Origin: Porogramme epimiltina
Lineage: Eukaryota > Basidiomycota > Agaricomycetes > Polyporales > Polyporaceae
Direction: 5' to 3'
DNA length: 64,000 nucleotides
Assembly (NCBI GenBank): GCA_900155495.1
Contig: FTLJ01000572.1
Span: 1 to 64,000 of the forward strand
Part shown: one piece after another, positions 22,852-36,010 of the stretch
How the letters are laid out: every line of letters begins with the position of its first letter
Numbering within the stretch: position 1 is the stretch's first letter
The notes under the pieces: generated by a model
Told to the model about the DNA's origin: nothing
Seen by the model: only the letters and a program-made list of their open reading frames with translations
Database searches by the model: none
Program-made: the position numbers and the translations under genes

Positions 22852-24629
22852 GATGGGCTACTGTTTAGTTGGCGGGAGGGAGCTTGACGTTAAAGAAAGT
22901 GCGGGGACGAAGGAAGGAAAGGTGTTGGGGCGAGGAGGCGGATAGTTAGGGATTGAGGGAGGTCCAAGTCTAACTTGAATGATGAGGGGTCGAGCGGCTT
23001 TGGACTCTTTGGACTCATCCGAGCATGGATCATGTATTTCAGGCCCCTATCACTGAAGATGAGCGAGCGGTGCTGGCCCTTGCCTGGGCGCGCTCGCCCA
23101 CCCTGCGCGGAGTAGCTAGCGGGGCTGAGGGCGCATGGGGGATCATCGCAGGACGCTCACGAACACCGGAGGAGTGCCCCTCTCCGATTGAGGTCGGCTG
23201 GGGGTTCGGGATCAGAGATATGATCTTGGACATTGCGCGAGAAGAACCCACCGTTGGAGTGCTTGGAGTGACCTGCGCACATGGTGTAAGCGTTGATTCA
23301 TGCAGTCGTCGGTGCGCCACCAAGGCTTCCCTGGAGGGCTTGGAGATGATGTGATGCGATTGTCGCCGTTCACCCGCCATCTTTGCGGTGATGTCGCTCG
23401 GGGTGAAAGTCGAGGCCAGCGTGGCGCCGAATGTTTCTCGCCATGACCGGGCTGTCCATGGAGAGCGCGACCAACGTGCACCTGTAGACCCGAAGGTCGG
23501 GTTGGCGGCTCTTTCCGGTAAGGTACGGGCGCTCCTGCCAACGGGCGCTTCGACCTTTCTGATCCCCGGAAAAAATGTCCCACGCCCATTTTGTGCGCTG
23601 GCCCTGGCCGGCGCCGGCCTGGGTTTCCCAGTCGGCAACGCTCAACCTCCCCCGCGTGTGCCCGACGCCCGTCCATCCCTCCCTGTCGGCGGAATGGGCA
23701 TTCGGACGCAAAAATGTGTCAAACGCGAAGGCCGCTGGAAAATATTGCAGCCGAATACGAGGGTTGGCGGTGTAAGTGTATCCCGAGCCTTCTCAGCGCA
23801 GATGCTGATGGAGAACCCTGCCTCACACTCTCCGCTGATCCTGGATTTTCCCGGCCATGATCATAGAGCCCACTGAACAGTGTCAATCAATACTATCGGC
23901 ATAGCTCCAAGATGTCTCGTCGTGCACGTGCGTGTCGCCCCTCCCATGTGAGAATTAGTCTTGTTTTAATCTTCTGACTGCACTCGTTGATGCTGATGTC
24001 TCCACAGGAAACATGTCGACACTTGGTGTAGGAGTACGTCTTAGGCACGACGTATTCGTCACCTGCACGTCCCCTGACCTCGAGTGAGCATCTTTGGTAT
24101 CTTTATGTTCAAAATCAAGGTGCACGGCCTTATCGGGCGTCGTCATGTTGGTGAGTTCTTCACAATGAAATTGAATACGTCCTGAAACCCACGCAGGTGG
24201 ATGTAGTACGGGTCGCCTCGTGGTCCGCACCCCGCACATTGTTGCCCATCTTCTCTGATCATCTTCTAGCTCCCCCCGTCACCATTGGAGCATCATTGTC
24301 CTCTACCTACTCGGCCCCAGAACCACCTCTCCCCCGAGCGCTGGTCACCTGCACGGCTCCATGGGCTGTGCTCTCAACAGCGCCGGAAAGATGCTGGATT
24401 GGCCCCCGATTTGATCTCCTCGAGGGTACCGTCAGTATCGTTCGCACTTCCCAAGTCTGGCCTAAGGATGCCCGTCCTCGCCGACCAACGGTCGCCGCCG
24501 ATAGCGCTGTCTACGCCCGGGCCACGCCCCCACTATACTTAACCGGATCCCCGCACATTGTCCGGCTGCCCTTTCCTCCCTTCCGGTGCCCGCGGTCCCT
24601 TCCCCTGCCGTCCTCCCGCCGCCTCCACG
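22852..24629. other. Intergenic region with GC-rich, both-strand-open stretch
   Basis: No supported gene over about 1.8 kb. At 23025-23880 long frames are open on both strands because the sequence is GC-rich, but none shows a motif, a plausible start context or a family resemblance. The last 300 bases are CT-rich and are the probable promoter and leader of the DUF6534 gene. Confidence 0.4.
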
Positions 24630-26448
24630 ATGAGCCTCACGCCCGAAGTCATTGCCGGCATCAAGGAGACCCTCTCGTGCGCCGTCATCGGTGGCGTTAT
24701 CGGGACGGCGTGAGCTTCCTTCCCACCACTTTCGCCATCGAGTCACATCTGACTCTTTTCCCAGCATCTATGGAATCACCGTCCTCCAGACGTACACGTA
24801 CTTCCGGAGGTACTCCAAGGATTCGCTCACGCTGAAAGCACTGGTGCGTATAGTTGATGGTATCTTGTACTGCTTTCAAACTGAGCGTGTGTCCAATCAG
24901 GTCGGAGCGTTATTGTGCGTAGAGGGCTTATGAGGGGTGAAAGTACTCGGCATTGATGGGTCTGCAGCGTTTTCGACACCACGACCACGGTCTGCACGAG
25001 TATCGGTCTATATCGGTACCTTGTGTTTGACTTCCTGAGGCCGGACAAGATGGCTGTGGTCTCTCCGTACGTCCCCTCTTTCCTAAACAATAGTTTCCTG
25101 TGTTAATGGCATATTAGGGAGCTGGCGGTAAGTGCCATCGGGTTATGTTGTGGGTATTGATCTGACGCGTCCCTCGTAACAAGCTGGAGAATGGTGTCAC
25201 GGTAAGTTTGGCGTGCGATGTTTTTGGTATGCGCAACTGTACTGATACGTGACTCTCAGGTCTGCATCGCATTCCTCACGCAATGGTGAGTTCTCTCCAG
25301 GAAGCGCACGAAGACATCGGCGGCTGACGACGTCCTGCTAGCTTCTTCGGTCACAGGCTCTATGGCTGTAAGTCCTGGTTGTTCACATTTCCGCGACCTC
25401 CGCTCATGTGTGTTTACGCAGTCAGCAAGAACATTTGGCTTGCGGGCAGTATCGTAAGCGAACCCATCGAATGTACGTTGCTGTCCCTTCTGACCTGCTT
25501 GAAAAGTTCTTCTCCGCCATCGTTGCTTTCGGTATGTTTTCTCTTCCATCTATGTCAGCTTAGATCTAACCGATCGCCCCAGGAACCGGGATGGGTACGT
25601 TGGAACAGCCATCTCTCCGCACGACCTCGACATAACATGACCTTCTCGCCCCCGCAGCCATCACCGTTCACCTGTTCACCAAGACGGACATCTACTCCCT
25701 CGGCGGGCTTGACATCCGCGTTCTCTCCGGCTTCACGAACGGTTTCTCCGTCGTTGCGGACATCTTCATCGCGGGAGGCCTCTGTTGGTATCTCCAGGCC
25801 GGCCGCTCCGGCTTCAAGCGAACGGACTCGATTGTCGACAAGCTGATGGTGTACGCGATCCACCGCGGTGCCCTCACCTCGTGAGTTCAGACTTTCGGCT
25901 GTCCTGCGGACGTGCCTGACACCTCCCGAACATCTACAGTATCTGCCAGCTCGGCCACCTGATCTCCGCCGTTGGTTTCCCCGGCCGCTTCCTCTTCATC
26001 CCCTTTGCGTGGGTTCAGGGCAAGCGTGGGTATTCTATCTCTGTCCCCCTTTGTGGTCTGCGCTAACACACTTGGTGGACGCGGGTCACGCAGTCTACAC
26101 CAACACTCTCCTCGCGACGTGAGTGATACCCTCTACTTCACCGTTGATACGCCCTTTTGACACATTCCCTCCCAGGCTCAACGTGCGCAAGGCCCTCCGT
26201 CAAGCAGGCACTTCCGAGGGCGGCCTTGAGTTCAGCATGGGCTCGCGTCCTCGCGCCGACGATGAGGAGGGCGTCACGACAATCCGCTTCAACCTCCCTC
26301 AGGACTCTAAGGTCACGGTGCGTTTCTCGTGCGTCATATATTTTACTCCCCATAGCTCATGCACAGGCCGGCCCTATAGAGCACTAACTACTCGTCCACG
26401 TACGGCCCCACCGCTTCGTACGGGACGACGCTCGACGGGAAGCTGTGA
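24630..26448 (+). CDS. DUF6534 multi-pass membrane protein
   Basis: Starts MSLTPEVIAGIKETLSCAVI. Joined exons give a seven-TM-like protein: GVIGTAIYGITVLQTYTYFR, then RYSKDSLTLKAL, VFDTTTTVCTSIGLYRYLV, TVCIAFLTQCFFGHRLYGFS, KNIWLAGSIFFSAIVAFGTG, FTNGFSVVADIFIAGGLCWY, the signature RTDSIVDKLMVYAIHRGALT and VYTNTLLATLNVRKALR. A soluble tail ends TTLDGKL, stop 26446-26448. This is the order typical of the fungal DUF6534 family, whose function is unknown. Several exons are tiny: 14 nt at 24901-24914, 10 nt at 25118-25127, 18 nt at 25184-25201 and 12 nt at 25583-25594; all keep frame. The five array genes at 31-38 and 48-52.5 kb are distant relatives. Confidence 0.85.
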
Positions 26449-28832
26449 GCGGCGCGCACAATGCGTCCGCTGTCGGTGACCTAGCACTGTCGCTGACAGC
26501 AGCATCTTCCTCGTGCCGGGGAGCACCGCCGTGGTCACGTACTAGCCCCGCCGTTGCTGCTCCCCCGTGTCCCCCCGTGTCTCGGCGGCATAGGCCGCGG
26601 AGCGCGGTTCACACCGTAACGGACAAGGAGCCCCTTGCGGTGTTGTTGGATTATGAAGTGTTGTATGGCGGGTCTGCGGGATCACTCCTTCAATTTCCGC
26701 TGCTCGTCGCTCTGTTGTGTCGCTGTCATGTGTCGTTTATTGTACGTAGGTGTGCGGGACCCGCCCCTGCCGTATTTATGGGACCTGTGCGTACTACTAG
26801 GATGTATCAAAACGCGCGTTTGTGCAATACGATTGTGATTTTATATCTAGTATACCTCTGAGCGGCGCCGTGACTGCTTCTGCGCTCCCGACTGCGAGCA
26901 TCTCTGGGCCTCACGGTCGCCCAACGCCTAGACCTCAGCTTGAGCACCCGGGGGGGCGCTCAGTATGGGAACGTCGTCGGGTAGCTGTGCCACAATCTTC
27001 GCCGCATGCGCTGGACGTGCCAGAGCGTGATTACGGTCTTCCGTGTCTTCTCCGTTATCTCTGCAATCGGCTACCTCCCCGGTCTCGCGTCCGATTACAA
27101 ATATGAATCCCATGCCTAGCAGCTACCGACCTCCAACCTCGCCTACGAAGGATCCGGACTGCGCACTCCTAAACCCCAGCTGGTGGTTTGCATACTAGCG
27201 TCCGAAGGCCAGAAGCGTACTGAGGGTCCTTCTTCTCGCTGATTCTCTCTCAACTGAGGTGCGCGGACGTGATGGGAGAAGCGGGTGCGGTATCCCGCGC
27301 CGCGGCGGCGCCCTGGGTGACACGCCCACGCGGCCGCGCCGCGCACGGTCGCGATCACAGTGCGTGCTTCTACGCCGCTGCGCGCTGAGACTCTGTGCGC
27401 GCGCCCCGCGCGAGCTCGGTGATGAAACTCAGAGGTTTGAAGATTCGCAGAAAACGCCACTGCGCACGGACCCGTGATGCCGTCGTCGATGATGGCCTCG
27501 GTCCCCGCCGCGACGGACTCAGAGGTCCCGCGCGGGATCAGCGGCGCACGCGTATCTTTGAGGGTGCTCTCCGTTCCTGCGGCCCTCACCGCGGAAAACC
27601 GGGGACCGTATTGGTGCAGCTGTTTTTGCTGATGAATTTCTGGTGCGGGCGGGGAGTGCAGCAGGACGCCCTCGTGATAGATGAAAGTTGATCATCGTTC
27701 TTCTGTGCTTCTGGGTACTTCTGTCTCTGTGATGAAACGCTGCTACTAAAACTTGACAAGAGACTGTGCCCGGATGGCGTCGCCGTCGCCGTTGCTGGTC
27801 GAGACTCAAGAGGCACTGGATATCGACCGGGCCGGCGTCAGGCCCTGGGTTGCCGACGGCGCTGCGGCGGGGAGAGCCGCCCGATGCATCTCGGATCAAA
27901 TTATTTAGGCTCAGCTCTAGTCTTGGGATTTGCAGGGTCCTCCCCTCCACCACACGCAATTCGAGCTTGACCGCGAGCTCGCTCCACAGTTCGTTGCATG
28001 CAGCCGCGGTGGTGGATCAGCATCTTGAAGAGTCTGATACAGCTGCAGGGGATGAGTTCACCCAGCGGGCGCTAATGTTTTGGGTGCTCTCGCATGCTCT
28101 GACTCAGTAAATCCAGCAATTGTGCGCCCTCCATGTTCTGTCAGAAGTCCTACATCAACAGGCGCTGTATCCTTGGCTCTATATCACACACCCCCACGCC
28201 CGTCACCCGCCGTGGCTCGGCGCACTCGCCTTTCATCATCCCATGGGAAGACCGGTTCCCGCGCGGCGCCAGCGGCCGAACCGCGCGTCGTCAAATTCAC
28301 AACTCCGAGGGTGCAGTTGGGGACCCTGTGTTGTGAGGGCACCCGCCGGCGTCGGCGGGGGCAAGTGCACTTCCTTGATGGGAGCGACGCATGACAGTGG
28401 GGAGGGCGCCGATAATGCGCCGGCTTGGGCGGGCTTGTGCTCCTCGCCGAGCGATGAGTTCTGATGCCCTTTTCAGCGAGAACTTCCTCGTGCCTATCGT
28501 CGCTGATCCAAGGCCGAGTGAGGGACGAGGGAGCTGAGAGCACACGAGAAGATGGGGGAGCCGAATAAATTAGTGCGCTGAGTCCCTTCTAAAGATGCTA
28601 CATGCTAGTCTACATCCTGTTGTTACATTGAGCCCATGGAAAGAAACAAGTGATCAGAATCACACGCATGCGCCGCTCCTCACGATGGACATGAGACCGA
28701 AGCCGTCGCAGAGTGCGTGTGAGGGTGCACAGGGAATGACCTGGGAAAGATGGAGTAGAAGGGGAGAAGTTACGGTTTAGCCGAGGGCGCGGGTGCCTTA
28801 GTACGATCGAGACTTACTGGGCGTATTCTCGG
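26449..28832. other. Long intergenic region without recognised gene
   Basis: About 2.4 kb. The part 26,870-28,550 is GC-rich and has overlapping open frames on both strands (for example minus 27143-27589 and 27519-27959), but none carries a motif or joins into a convincing exon chain. It may hold an eroded gene; I cannot support one. Confidence 0.4.
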
Positions 28833-29917
28833 CTAGATCATGGTGACTGTATTGACTCTTACGAACGGGATGACGTGAAGGAACAGAAGCCAGACCTGCA
28901 TGGGAGGGCGCCACTCGTCAGGAACCGAAGAAGACAGGAAGAGGGCATCGGAACGGTGGAGGACAGGGTGGGGATGAAGCAGGCTTACGTTGTACAGCAC
29001 ATACGACTTCTTGTCCTCGTCCCGCGTTCGCTCGAGGAAGAACCGTGCACCCGTGGAGAGTCCGAGTGCGAGGGTGCCTATGACCGCGAACGCGCTCGCA
29101 TCGTGGTAGCGGTAGACGAGCAGCAGGGACCAGATGGGGATGAGCGCCGCGGTGAGGAGCCGGCTGGCGGAAGGGTACACGATGGGCAGCGTACGCCGCG
29201 CGATGAGTTTGTCGCCCTCGACGTCCTTGAAGTCCTGCGCCTGGATCGTCGTGAAGATGACCAGGCTGATGAGCAGCTGGGCGATCAGCGCCGTGGCGGC
29301 GGAGACACAGCCCGTAGCTGAGGGAGGGGCGAGTCGAAGTTCTTGAGTGATGTCCCGAGCGGCGGAAGAGTGGGTGGTGGATGAACGTACCTGGGCACCC
29401 GGCGTTCGTAGCCCCGACGCTGAACGATGCGTACCCCACCGCGTTGAGACCGTTCCGCGCGAGCCAGTGAGAGCCAAGCTTGAGCTCGTTGTGGGCGATC
29501 GTCGCAATGGAGAGGGCTGCGCCAGCGTAGAGAACGCCGCAACTCGCTGAGAAGAGGAGGCACACGACGAAGAGCGTCCACCGGAGATATATCGCAGCGC
29601 AAAGAGATATTCTGCCAGACGGGATGGGCCGCCAGGGCTTATTCTGGAGATCTTCGTCGGGGTCTATTGTTTGGTTGGAGACGCAGAACTGGAGAAGGTG
29701 GAGGAGGACCCAAGTAAACCGGAGAATGCCTTGTGGGACTCCATAGTCCCCAGAGGCCACCGCGCCGAACACGGTCTGATGATGTACGTTAGCGCACCGC
29801 GGAAGAAAGTGAGGAGGGTCATACCGTAGGGATTAATACGCCCATAACATCTGACTTTGTGAATAGATACAAGGTGTTGACGAAGTGAAGCGAAGAGGAC
29901 GCGACTTGCGCGAGCAT
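28833..29917 (-). CDS. UbiA-like integral membrane prenyltransferase/cyclase B
   Basis: Paralogue of 13171-14259. Exons give FVNTLYLFTKSDVMGVLIPT, then VFGAVASGDYGVPQGILRFT, the first Asp-rich motif NQTIDPDEDLQNKPWRPIPS in full NxxxDxxxD form, ATALIAQLLISLVIFTTIQA, the second motif QDFKDVEGDK and RRTLPIVYP, and the last exon VWLLFLHVIPFVRVN with the stop at 28833-28835. Both diphosphate-binding motifs look functional. The start is uncertain: ATG at 29917 (MLAQVASSSLHF) is the first in frame with the exon, but an upstream exon is possible because copy A has about 20 more residues here. Same strand and order relative to aldehyde dehydrogenase B as copy A to copy A. Confidence 0.8.
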
Positions 29918-31409
29918 GGCGTCTGCCACTGCGAGCCGGAACGGGGACGTGGAAGGGGTGCGCCTGAGGCTCGTCTCGACATCCTTGAGATAAATATGCT
30001 GTCTTTATACATCTGCGTCAGATTGAGTACACTTAAAGATAGAAGGCGAGGTCAGAGATTGACCGATCGCTACTGGTAACTGGGCAGAATGCCTGTGCAG
30101 ATAAACGGCTCTAGGCTCGTTCTAGTATAGCGTCTCCCAACGAGAGGCGCCTTTCGCCGCGTGCAGGCCGCGATGGACGGCTGTGTGTACCATGAGAATG
30201 CGATGCGCCTACAATTCTGAGAACGCGGCAAATTTCAGTTGCGGGACGGTATGGCACCGATGATTGAGCGTACCACGTGGGTCTCAGAGGTACAGTTGAT
30301 GATATAATATCACCATGGAGCTCTGACACATGTTCTTCGTACGGAGCATGACCACGACGACGGCAGTGACGGCGTGTTGAACTGTCCACGCAGTGCTTGG
30401 GGCTTGGGAAGGGCCGTGACGGACACGTCACTAAGACCGTCACGATCGTTATGGGTGACTGGAGTCACACGAATCCGGCAAGACCTTTTTCGCGCCAACC
30501 CAACTGGCTCCCTATAGCTACCTCCACGACGGACGAGCGAGGAACTACACTTGAGGGTTTCCCCAACGGCCATTGATGTACAGCCATACGCTCCTCTGAA
30601 CGAGCGGGTCAGTCACTACGCTTAGTCCTCTTGGGGCTTATCTACTGACAGTCTACTTGTGCAGTGTCTCTGCTCTCGTTCATCAGCAACGTGCGATCGC
30701 TAACTGGTGACGGTGTTCTTTCAGCATGGAGGCACCGAAAATCGCCCATCTCGAGCGGACACATGGTGTCCTCCAGTATGTATGACACCAATCGCTAGTC
30801 TTGATCAGGTATCGCCGGGATTGGCGTAAAGAGAGCTCACCGATCGTGTTCGACCTAGCAGGACATCTCCGTTTGTTCTGATCTCAGTGGGAGATCCGTC
30901 GATGCTCCTCGACGCCACTGAGATGCGGATGATCCCATGAGCTAGCGATGCGCTAGACGCGTTCTCGCACTAGCTTAGTCGAGGATATTCGTTGATCTTG
31001 CCCAGCGCTTCGTTCAAGCTTGTCATCTCATCTCAGCCTGTGCTCAAGGACGTGAACTTATCCTTTTAGGTACGGATCGTCACCCGGGACTCCGTGCGCA
31101 TGCTGTCCGTGCGAATTGCGGTCGATCGTACTCACCAAATGATCGGTTCATTGGTCGCTGCGTGGGGCAGGGCGGATCAGGTTCGCTCTCTGGCGAACTT
31201 TCCGCTCTGTGCTGCATTGATATCAGTACTTACATGCCGCAATGCAGGTGTCTCCTCATCATTGGCCTACGACATGTTGTAGCGACTGAGCCTGAGCTGC
31301 CTACTTATCGCTGTGTTGTAGTCACACAGCAATTAATGACACGAATATCATTGGACATGGCTACGTAATGCTCTCAGAGCGAGTATTTCTTCCATCTCGT
31401 GCCCAGTTA
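29918..31409. other. Intergenic region at the boundary to AT-richer DNA
   Basis: No supported gene in about 1.5 kb. Composition shifts from GC-rich to visibly AT-richer DNA to the right of this stretch. Confidence 0.4.
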
Positions 31410-33326
31410 TCTTCGTCCATTATGTAGCACACCCTTCACGTTACACCTCGTTACGCTCTGGGGTTTCCTGAAGCGATTTTCGTATAGACTTTCGTAGATT
31501 GAGTCTATTTCAAATGACATGTTTGTCATAAAGCTCGTCGCTGGCGCAACATGTGACTTACGAAGCAAAGAGTGTGTTGCAGTAGACTGTAGTAGGTGCA
31601 TTTTCATCAGTCATTCTTTGCGATATTAAAGGCGCCCTCAGAGCGTTTACCTTGGCCTATGGAAAGAGTGAAAGCAATGATTGGGTATCTGTTTGGTGTC
31701 ACGCTTATCTACATGATCACGATGAGCACTCGACTGAAGGATAGAAGAAAAGAACAAAGCGCACGGCAATAGCTTGTCCTATCTCGCAAAGCCTAAGAGA
31801 CATACAAGTTGTGAAGTGTCCAAAATCAAAACAGGATACTGTTTATAATATGAAATGGCCACATACGTCACTATGAGGGCCCGATTGACAACGAATATCA
31901 TAAGACGGTGAAGCGTTGATCTCGTTCTAGAGTATAGAAGGAACTTCATTGAGCTAAGAACAGTATACGGTGAGCTGTTTACAACTACCCTCGGAACTCA
32001 GCGGGGCTCCTGTGTAAGTAGTAGGTGAGCGCAAATGAGAGAAGAACTTCCCCCAGTGAGTTAGAAAATAGTATGGCGAGGCTGAGCTTCTCGCCGGCGA
32101 GCGGAACCCCTCCAGGGCCTTGAAGCACGTAAGACTCGTGCTTCTGGTGACACTTTGAGCTGAGAGCGCTGTTATTATGAATTAAACTGGGTATTTCTAA
32201 GACTCACATCTCGGCTGTGAGCGCTGATAAAAGAAGTTCACTCCATCCGTGAGGCAGGTTCTTAGGCTCTTAGGAAGTCAAATATCACATACCAACGACG
32301 CAAGCTATCATATTGTCGAGAACGTTCAATGACGCTGTTGTGAAAACGGGGAGTGGGAACCTACATATGGAGGCTAACCCAATTGCTACCTGGTAGAGTA
32401 ACGTGAGTATACCAGCACAAATTTTGAAAACGTCGGGCTTACAATTAGTCCTATAAGGGTTTTGTTCTTGCTCACTGAGGAGGGGGGCGAAATATTAGTT
32501 GTGTCCAAAATAGCTTCGGAGTGGCACCAACATGTCCACAACTGGAATAAGAAGAAGCTGGGCAAGAGGTTGTCATTTGCTCAGATCGACTCAATCGAGG
32601 GCTTACCATCTGATAGGGATCGTCATAGCTGCCTTGAACAAGGCGAGGAAATCAATGATCAGACCCATGTCGTTCCAATATTTGACTTGCGCTCACGTAG
32701 AAAACGTATAGAAGCTATCATAACCTTTACCTCAATATGAGGAGATTCCTGACTTCTTTCGGACACGTACATTGCTCTCGGGTCTACGTGCACCCCAAGA
32801 TTCTACGTGAGCTGAGGTTGTAAATCTTTGCAAATGAAGAATACTTACACGACTAATTTCGGTACGTCTCCTCGAGCAAGTGACCTGAAGCTGGCCATAA
32901 TCGAAAGGTAAAGTGCGATTATGCTTCCAATTGCTACCGCGCTCGCTCCTGCGCTGTTTATTTAGGGAAGAGATGATGAGTTGTCCAGAATAATACCATT
33001 TGAACAGAGCGTACAACGTCGTCCAAACCTAAGGATAAGGATATAATGCTCAATACTTGCATTCAAACTTATAATGATGTCGTACTAATATTTTGATAGC
33101 TATTTTATCCCCGGAATACCTTCTCCAATATAAGAATACTTGCATGCAGGTGACGCTATAGAGCCTGCAGTAGCACGGAAATTAAAAAAAAACAGAGCTA
33201 CATGTAATATCTTCGATTCTCAGATACGCACGCGGTCTCGATTATTGCACCCACAATGAAGCTTCCGAAGAACATTTCGGGGTCCGAAGCGCTGGAGACA
33301 GCACCATTTGGCTGGCAGGAAGTCAT
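31410..33326 (-). CDS. DUF6534-like membrane protein, array copy 1
   Basis: Exon pieces lie in the correct order on the minus strand. They are start MTSCQPNGAVSSASDPEMFF at 33326, the first TM (GSFIVGAIIETA), VTCMQVFLYWRRYSGDKI (about 33100), KILVWTTLYALFK, SAVAIGSIIALYLSIMASF (about 32900), then KCHQKHESYVLQ, GEKLSLAILFSNSLGEVLL, LTYYLHR (about 32000-32160), LHRLMIFVVNRALIVTY (about 31900), and a Cys-Asn-type end near 31560. These match in order the TM and signature segments of the DUF6534 gene at 24630-26448. The first four exons join in phase, but I did not reconstruct the centre, so the gene may be intact or a young pseudogene. Function unknown. Confidence 0.55.
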
Positions 33327-33963
33327 GTGGAAGAGAACGAGATTCGATATATGAGGGATAAAGTCAAGAAACCGCCGGGGTGTGCGACCTACCTCCTTTC
33401 TAGACATGCTTTTTAAATATTCGTGGCTCATCTTGTAGAAGCACGGCCTCAGAAGGGGCTGTGGGAAGTACTGTCACTTAAAATAGTTGAATGTTCGGCC
33501 ATCGTGAACTTGGCAGCTGCGATCCATAGATCTGGCACGTCCGAAGAACGACCGTGATTCACCATACAGCTCCAACTGCGAATAGTAATAATCTCGACTC
33601 CGACCATCATGCTATCTGCGTACACTGAAATCGGAATTTTTGGACTGGCTACGTATCCTTCCTACGCTAGTACCATCATCCCCACGTTCGTATCTTGAGG
33701 GAAATTGATAATATGTACTGTAGGCCTGTGCTAACTTTGTTGTGAAATATAGTAAAACGACGCTCAGGTGGCAGGCCCCTCAATATGTTATAGTTTTCCT
33801 TGTGTAATCATTGTTTACGTGAAGAAGTCAGTCTACGAAGTTTATGCGTCGTGCACATAGAGTCCTCGCTCTCCTGTCTCGGAGGTGTCTACATGGAGAC
33901 GAGTTGTACGCGGTCATTTTCTAGTCGCCGAACTGCCAACTTAGGAGCTCGTGACGTTGAACC
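33327..33963. other. Spacer between array copies 1 and 2
   Basis: AT-rich, no gene seen; presumably the upstream region of array copy 1. Confidence 0.4.
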
Positions 33964-36010
33964 TTAAATTTCACGTGTTGGTGGGTAAAAAAACGTACTA
34001 AATTTGGTACAGTCCTCGCACGGCTCGACGATACTTATATAGACATGGATGCTCTGAATAAGCGTCAGGCCCGCGAGTGGACTTGCGAAGATACAACACG
34101 GGAAACGTGAACCGCCCATGATATCTCCGTGTCTCCTTCCACATTTTTCAATAGAAACTTGCGGACATTGAGGCTGCAGTGAGTTCGTGTCAGAGTTTAT
34201 GCTGCGGGTAAGGGAGTTCGCTGGTTTGACGAACGTCGCGAAGAGAGTATTGCAATACACTTCAGCAGAACGTCATTATAAGCCCTCAGGGTCAGTGTAC
34301 GTGTACGATTAAAGGCAATACTTACCCACTCCTTCAATGAGGGTGAAACCCAGCCACGTATACGTATCTGGTGAAATCACGAACTTGCATACATATCAAT
34401 GGTAAGCAGCCTGACCGTCAAACTGAGAAATTGTTTGCTCACCGCGATCGCTAGGCCGATATCGCAAGCACTGGATTTTTGCGGGTTAGTCACATTAACA
34501 TGAGGATGGATACGGTAACGAATGTAACTACGCTTACGCGACACAAATGGCCCTGGTGGTGGCGTAGACAACTAGGCGATCAATGGCAGATTTCGTTCTA
34601 ATATGACGATAATAAACATAATCCACAGTATTCCTAGAAACTGACCTTACCTCAAAAACTCTGTAGAATCGTGACGGAGGTAATAGCTGAGGCCACCTGA
34701 GAGAAGGCCTTCACCTAACGCCGTCAGGACCACCATACTGACTCCTAGTATCTGACCGGGCAAAGGAACTCCGCTTGTAGTTTTGAATCGAAAAGACAGC
34801 CCCTCGGCATGGCATGTAGAGCTCAAGAGATGTTATCAATCGGTGGCTTTTTGACGCGAAACTTGAAAGGAGCTTACATTTCTACTATCAGAGCTGTATT
34901 GAATTGTCAGAGGAATAAGAACAGCCATGTAATAGTACCACATACTCGTACATACCAAATAGACATGCTAGTAATGTTAATAAGCACAGTGTGTAGGTTT
35001 ACATAGCAAGGGGTGTAATCGATACCTGAGCTGGCTGCTACTGCCACAATCTGTCATAGAGCAAATGTCTCAGTATAGATGGTCCGTAGTTGGGGGATTT
35101 TATGCTACTTACGACCGTGCCGACCAAAATCTTGCTTTTGCTCACTATGATAGTTTGAAAAGGTCTGGAAGATCGTTCCAGAGAATATAAACACACCTTT
35201 CCAAAGTTGTAGACCGAAGAAACTAGAACATAGTAGTAAGCATGTAGCGATGGATATTGGAAATCACCGGTGTAATCACCATCGGATAGGAAACACCATG
35301 ATTCCCTATGAAATAATAGAGCTCAGTTGAATTCACGAGTTGTCTTCAAGGATGTACGCCCTCACATTGAAGATATAGAGTAGCTAAATGCGTCTAGAAT
35401 TAGATGCGTGGGACGACACTTCGAGGAGGCACGAAGCTTACCTGACTAGAGGCTCTGCACGGTGCACGGGGCGGCCCAGAGTTATCACAGTCGCTCAGGT
35501 TAGCACACGAAGTAGTATAAAACTAGAGAAACGTTCGTACGGAAGCAATTTGTAGTGGGTTCCCACTTTACCTCCCGAATAGGACCACATAGTTCCCAGC
35601 ACGGAGATGTAGAGAGATTCTGCAGCTCCAATCATGACCACAGTGGCGGCTACGCTATAGAAAGCCATTTACTTTCTATCGAGGGTTGTGAATAAATGGC
35701 GTTTGATCCTCACAACGTTATCCCAACCTAAATCGACGCCGGAGTGAGTTCATATAATTATATGTCCGAAAGCTACACACTAGTATTTTGAGTCGAATGC
35801 CATCTCCAGGATACCTTCGAAAGTATACGCCTACTTGAATCGCGCTCAAAGTATAGAATCTATGGCGTTATTAGAGCTTAGTAGTAGTACACTGGGAATC
35901 CCAATGAGGTATACCTACGCTGTTAGAATGATAGTGCCTACAATGAGATTCTCTAGAAAATATTCTGAAGAATCGGTTGCAGCGGTACTGTGTGCCGCGC
36001 AGGAAGACAT
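33964..36010 (-). pseudogene. DUF6534-like membrane protein, array copy 2 (probably decayed)
   Basis: A likely start at 36010 reads MSSCAAHSTAATDSSEYFLE followed by NLIVGTII, matching the start of copies 1, 4 and 5. Around 35570-35660 the segment VAATVVMIGAAESLYISVLG aligns with the third TM exon of copy 1. The C-terminal exon is clear at 34260 (MYCNTLFATFV). Between them I can place only fragments, and several expected exons are unrecognisable, so I call it a probable pseudogene, though an intact intron-rich gene is not excluded. Confidence 0.45.

Noticed and set aside
23025..23880. Long open frames on both strands as a gene
   Set aside because: GC-rich sequence keeps frames open by chance; no motif, exon chain or start context.
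26870..28550. Overlapping frames as one or two genes
   Set aside because: No recognisable domain and no consistent splice joins; may be an eroded gene but not supportable.
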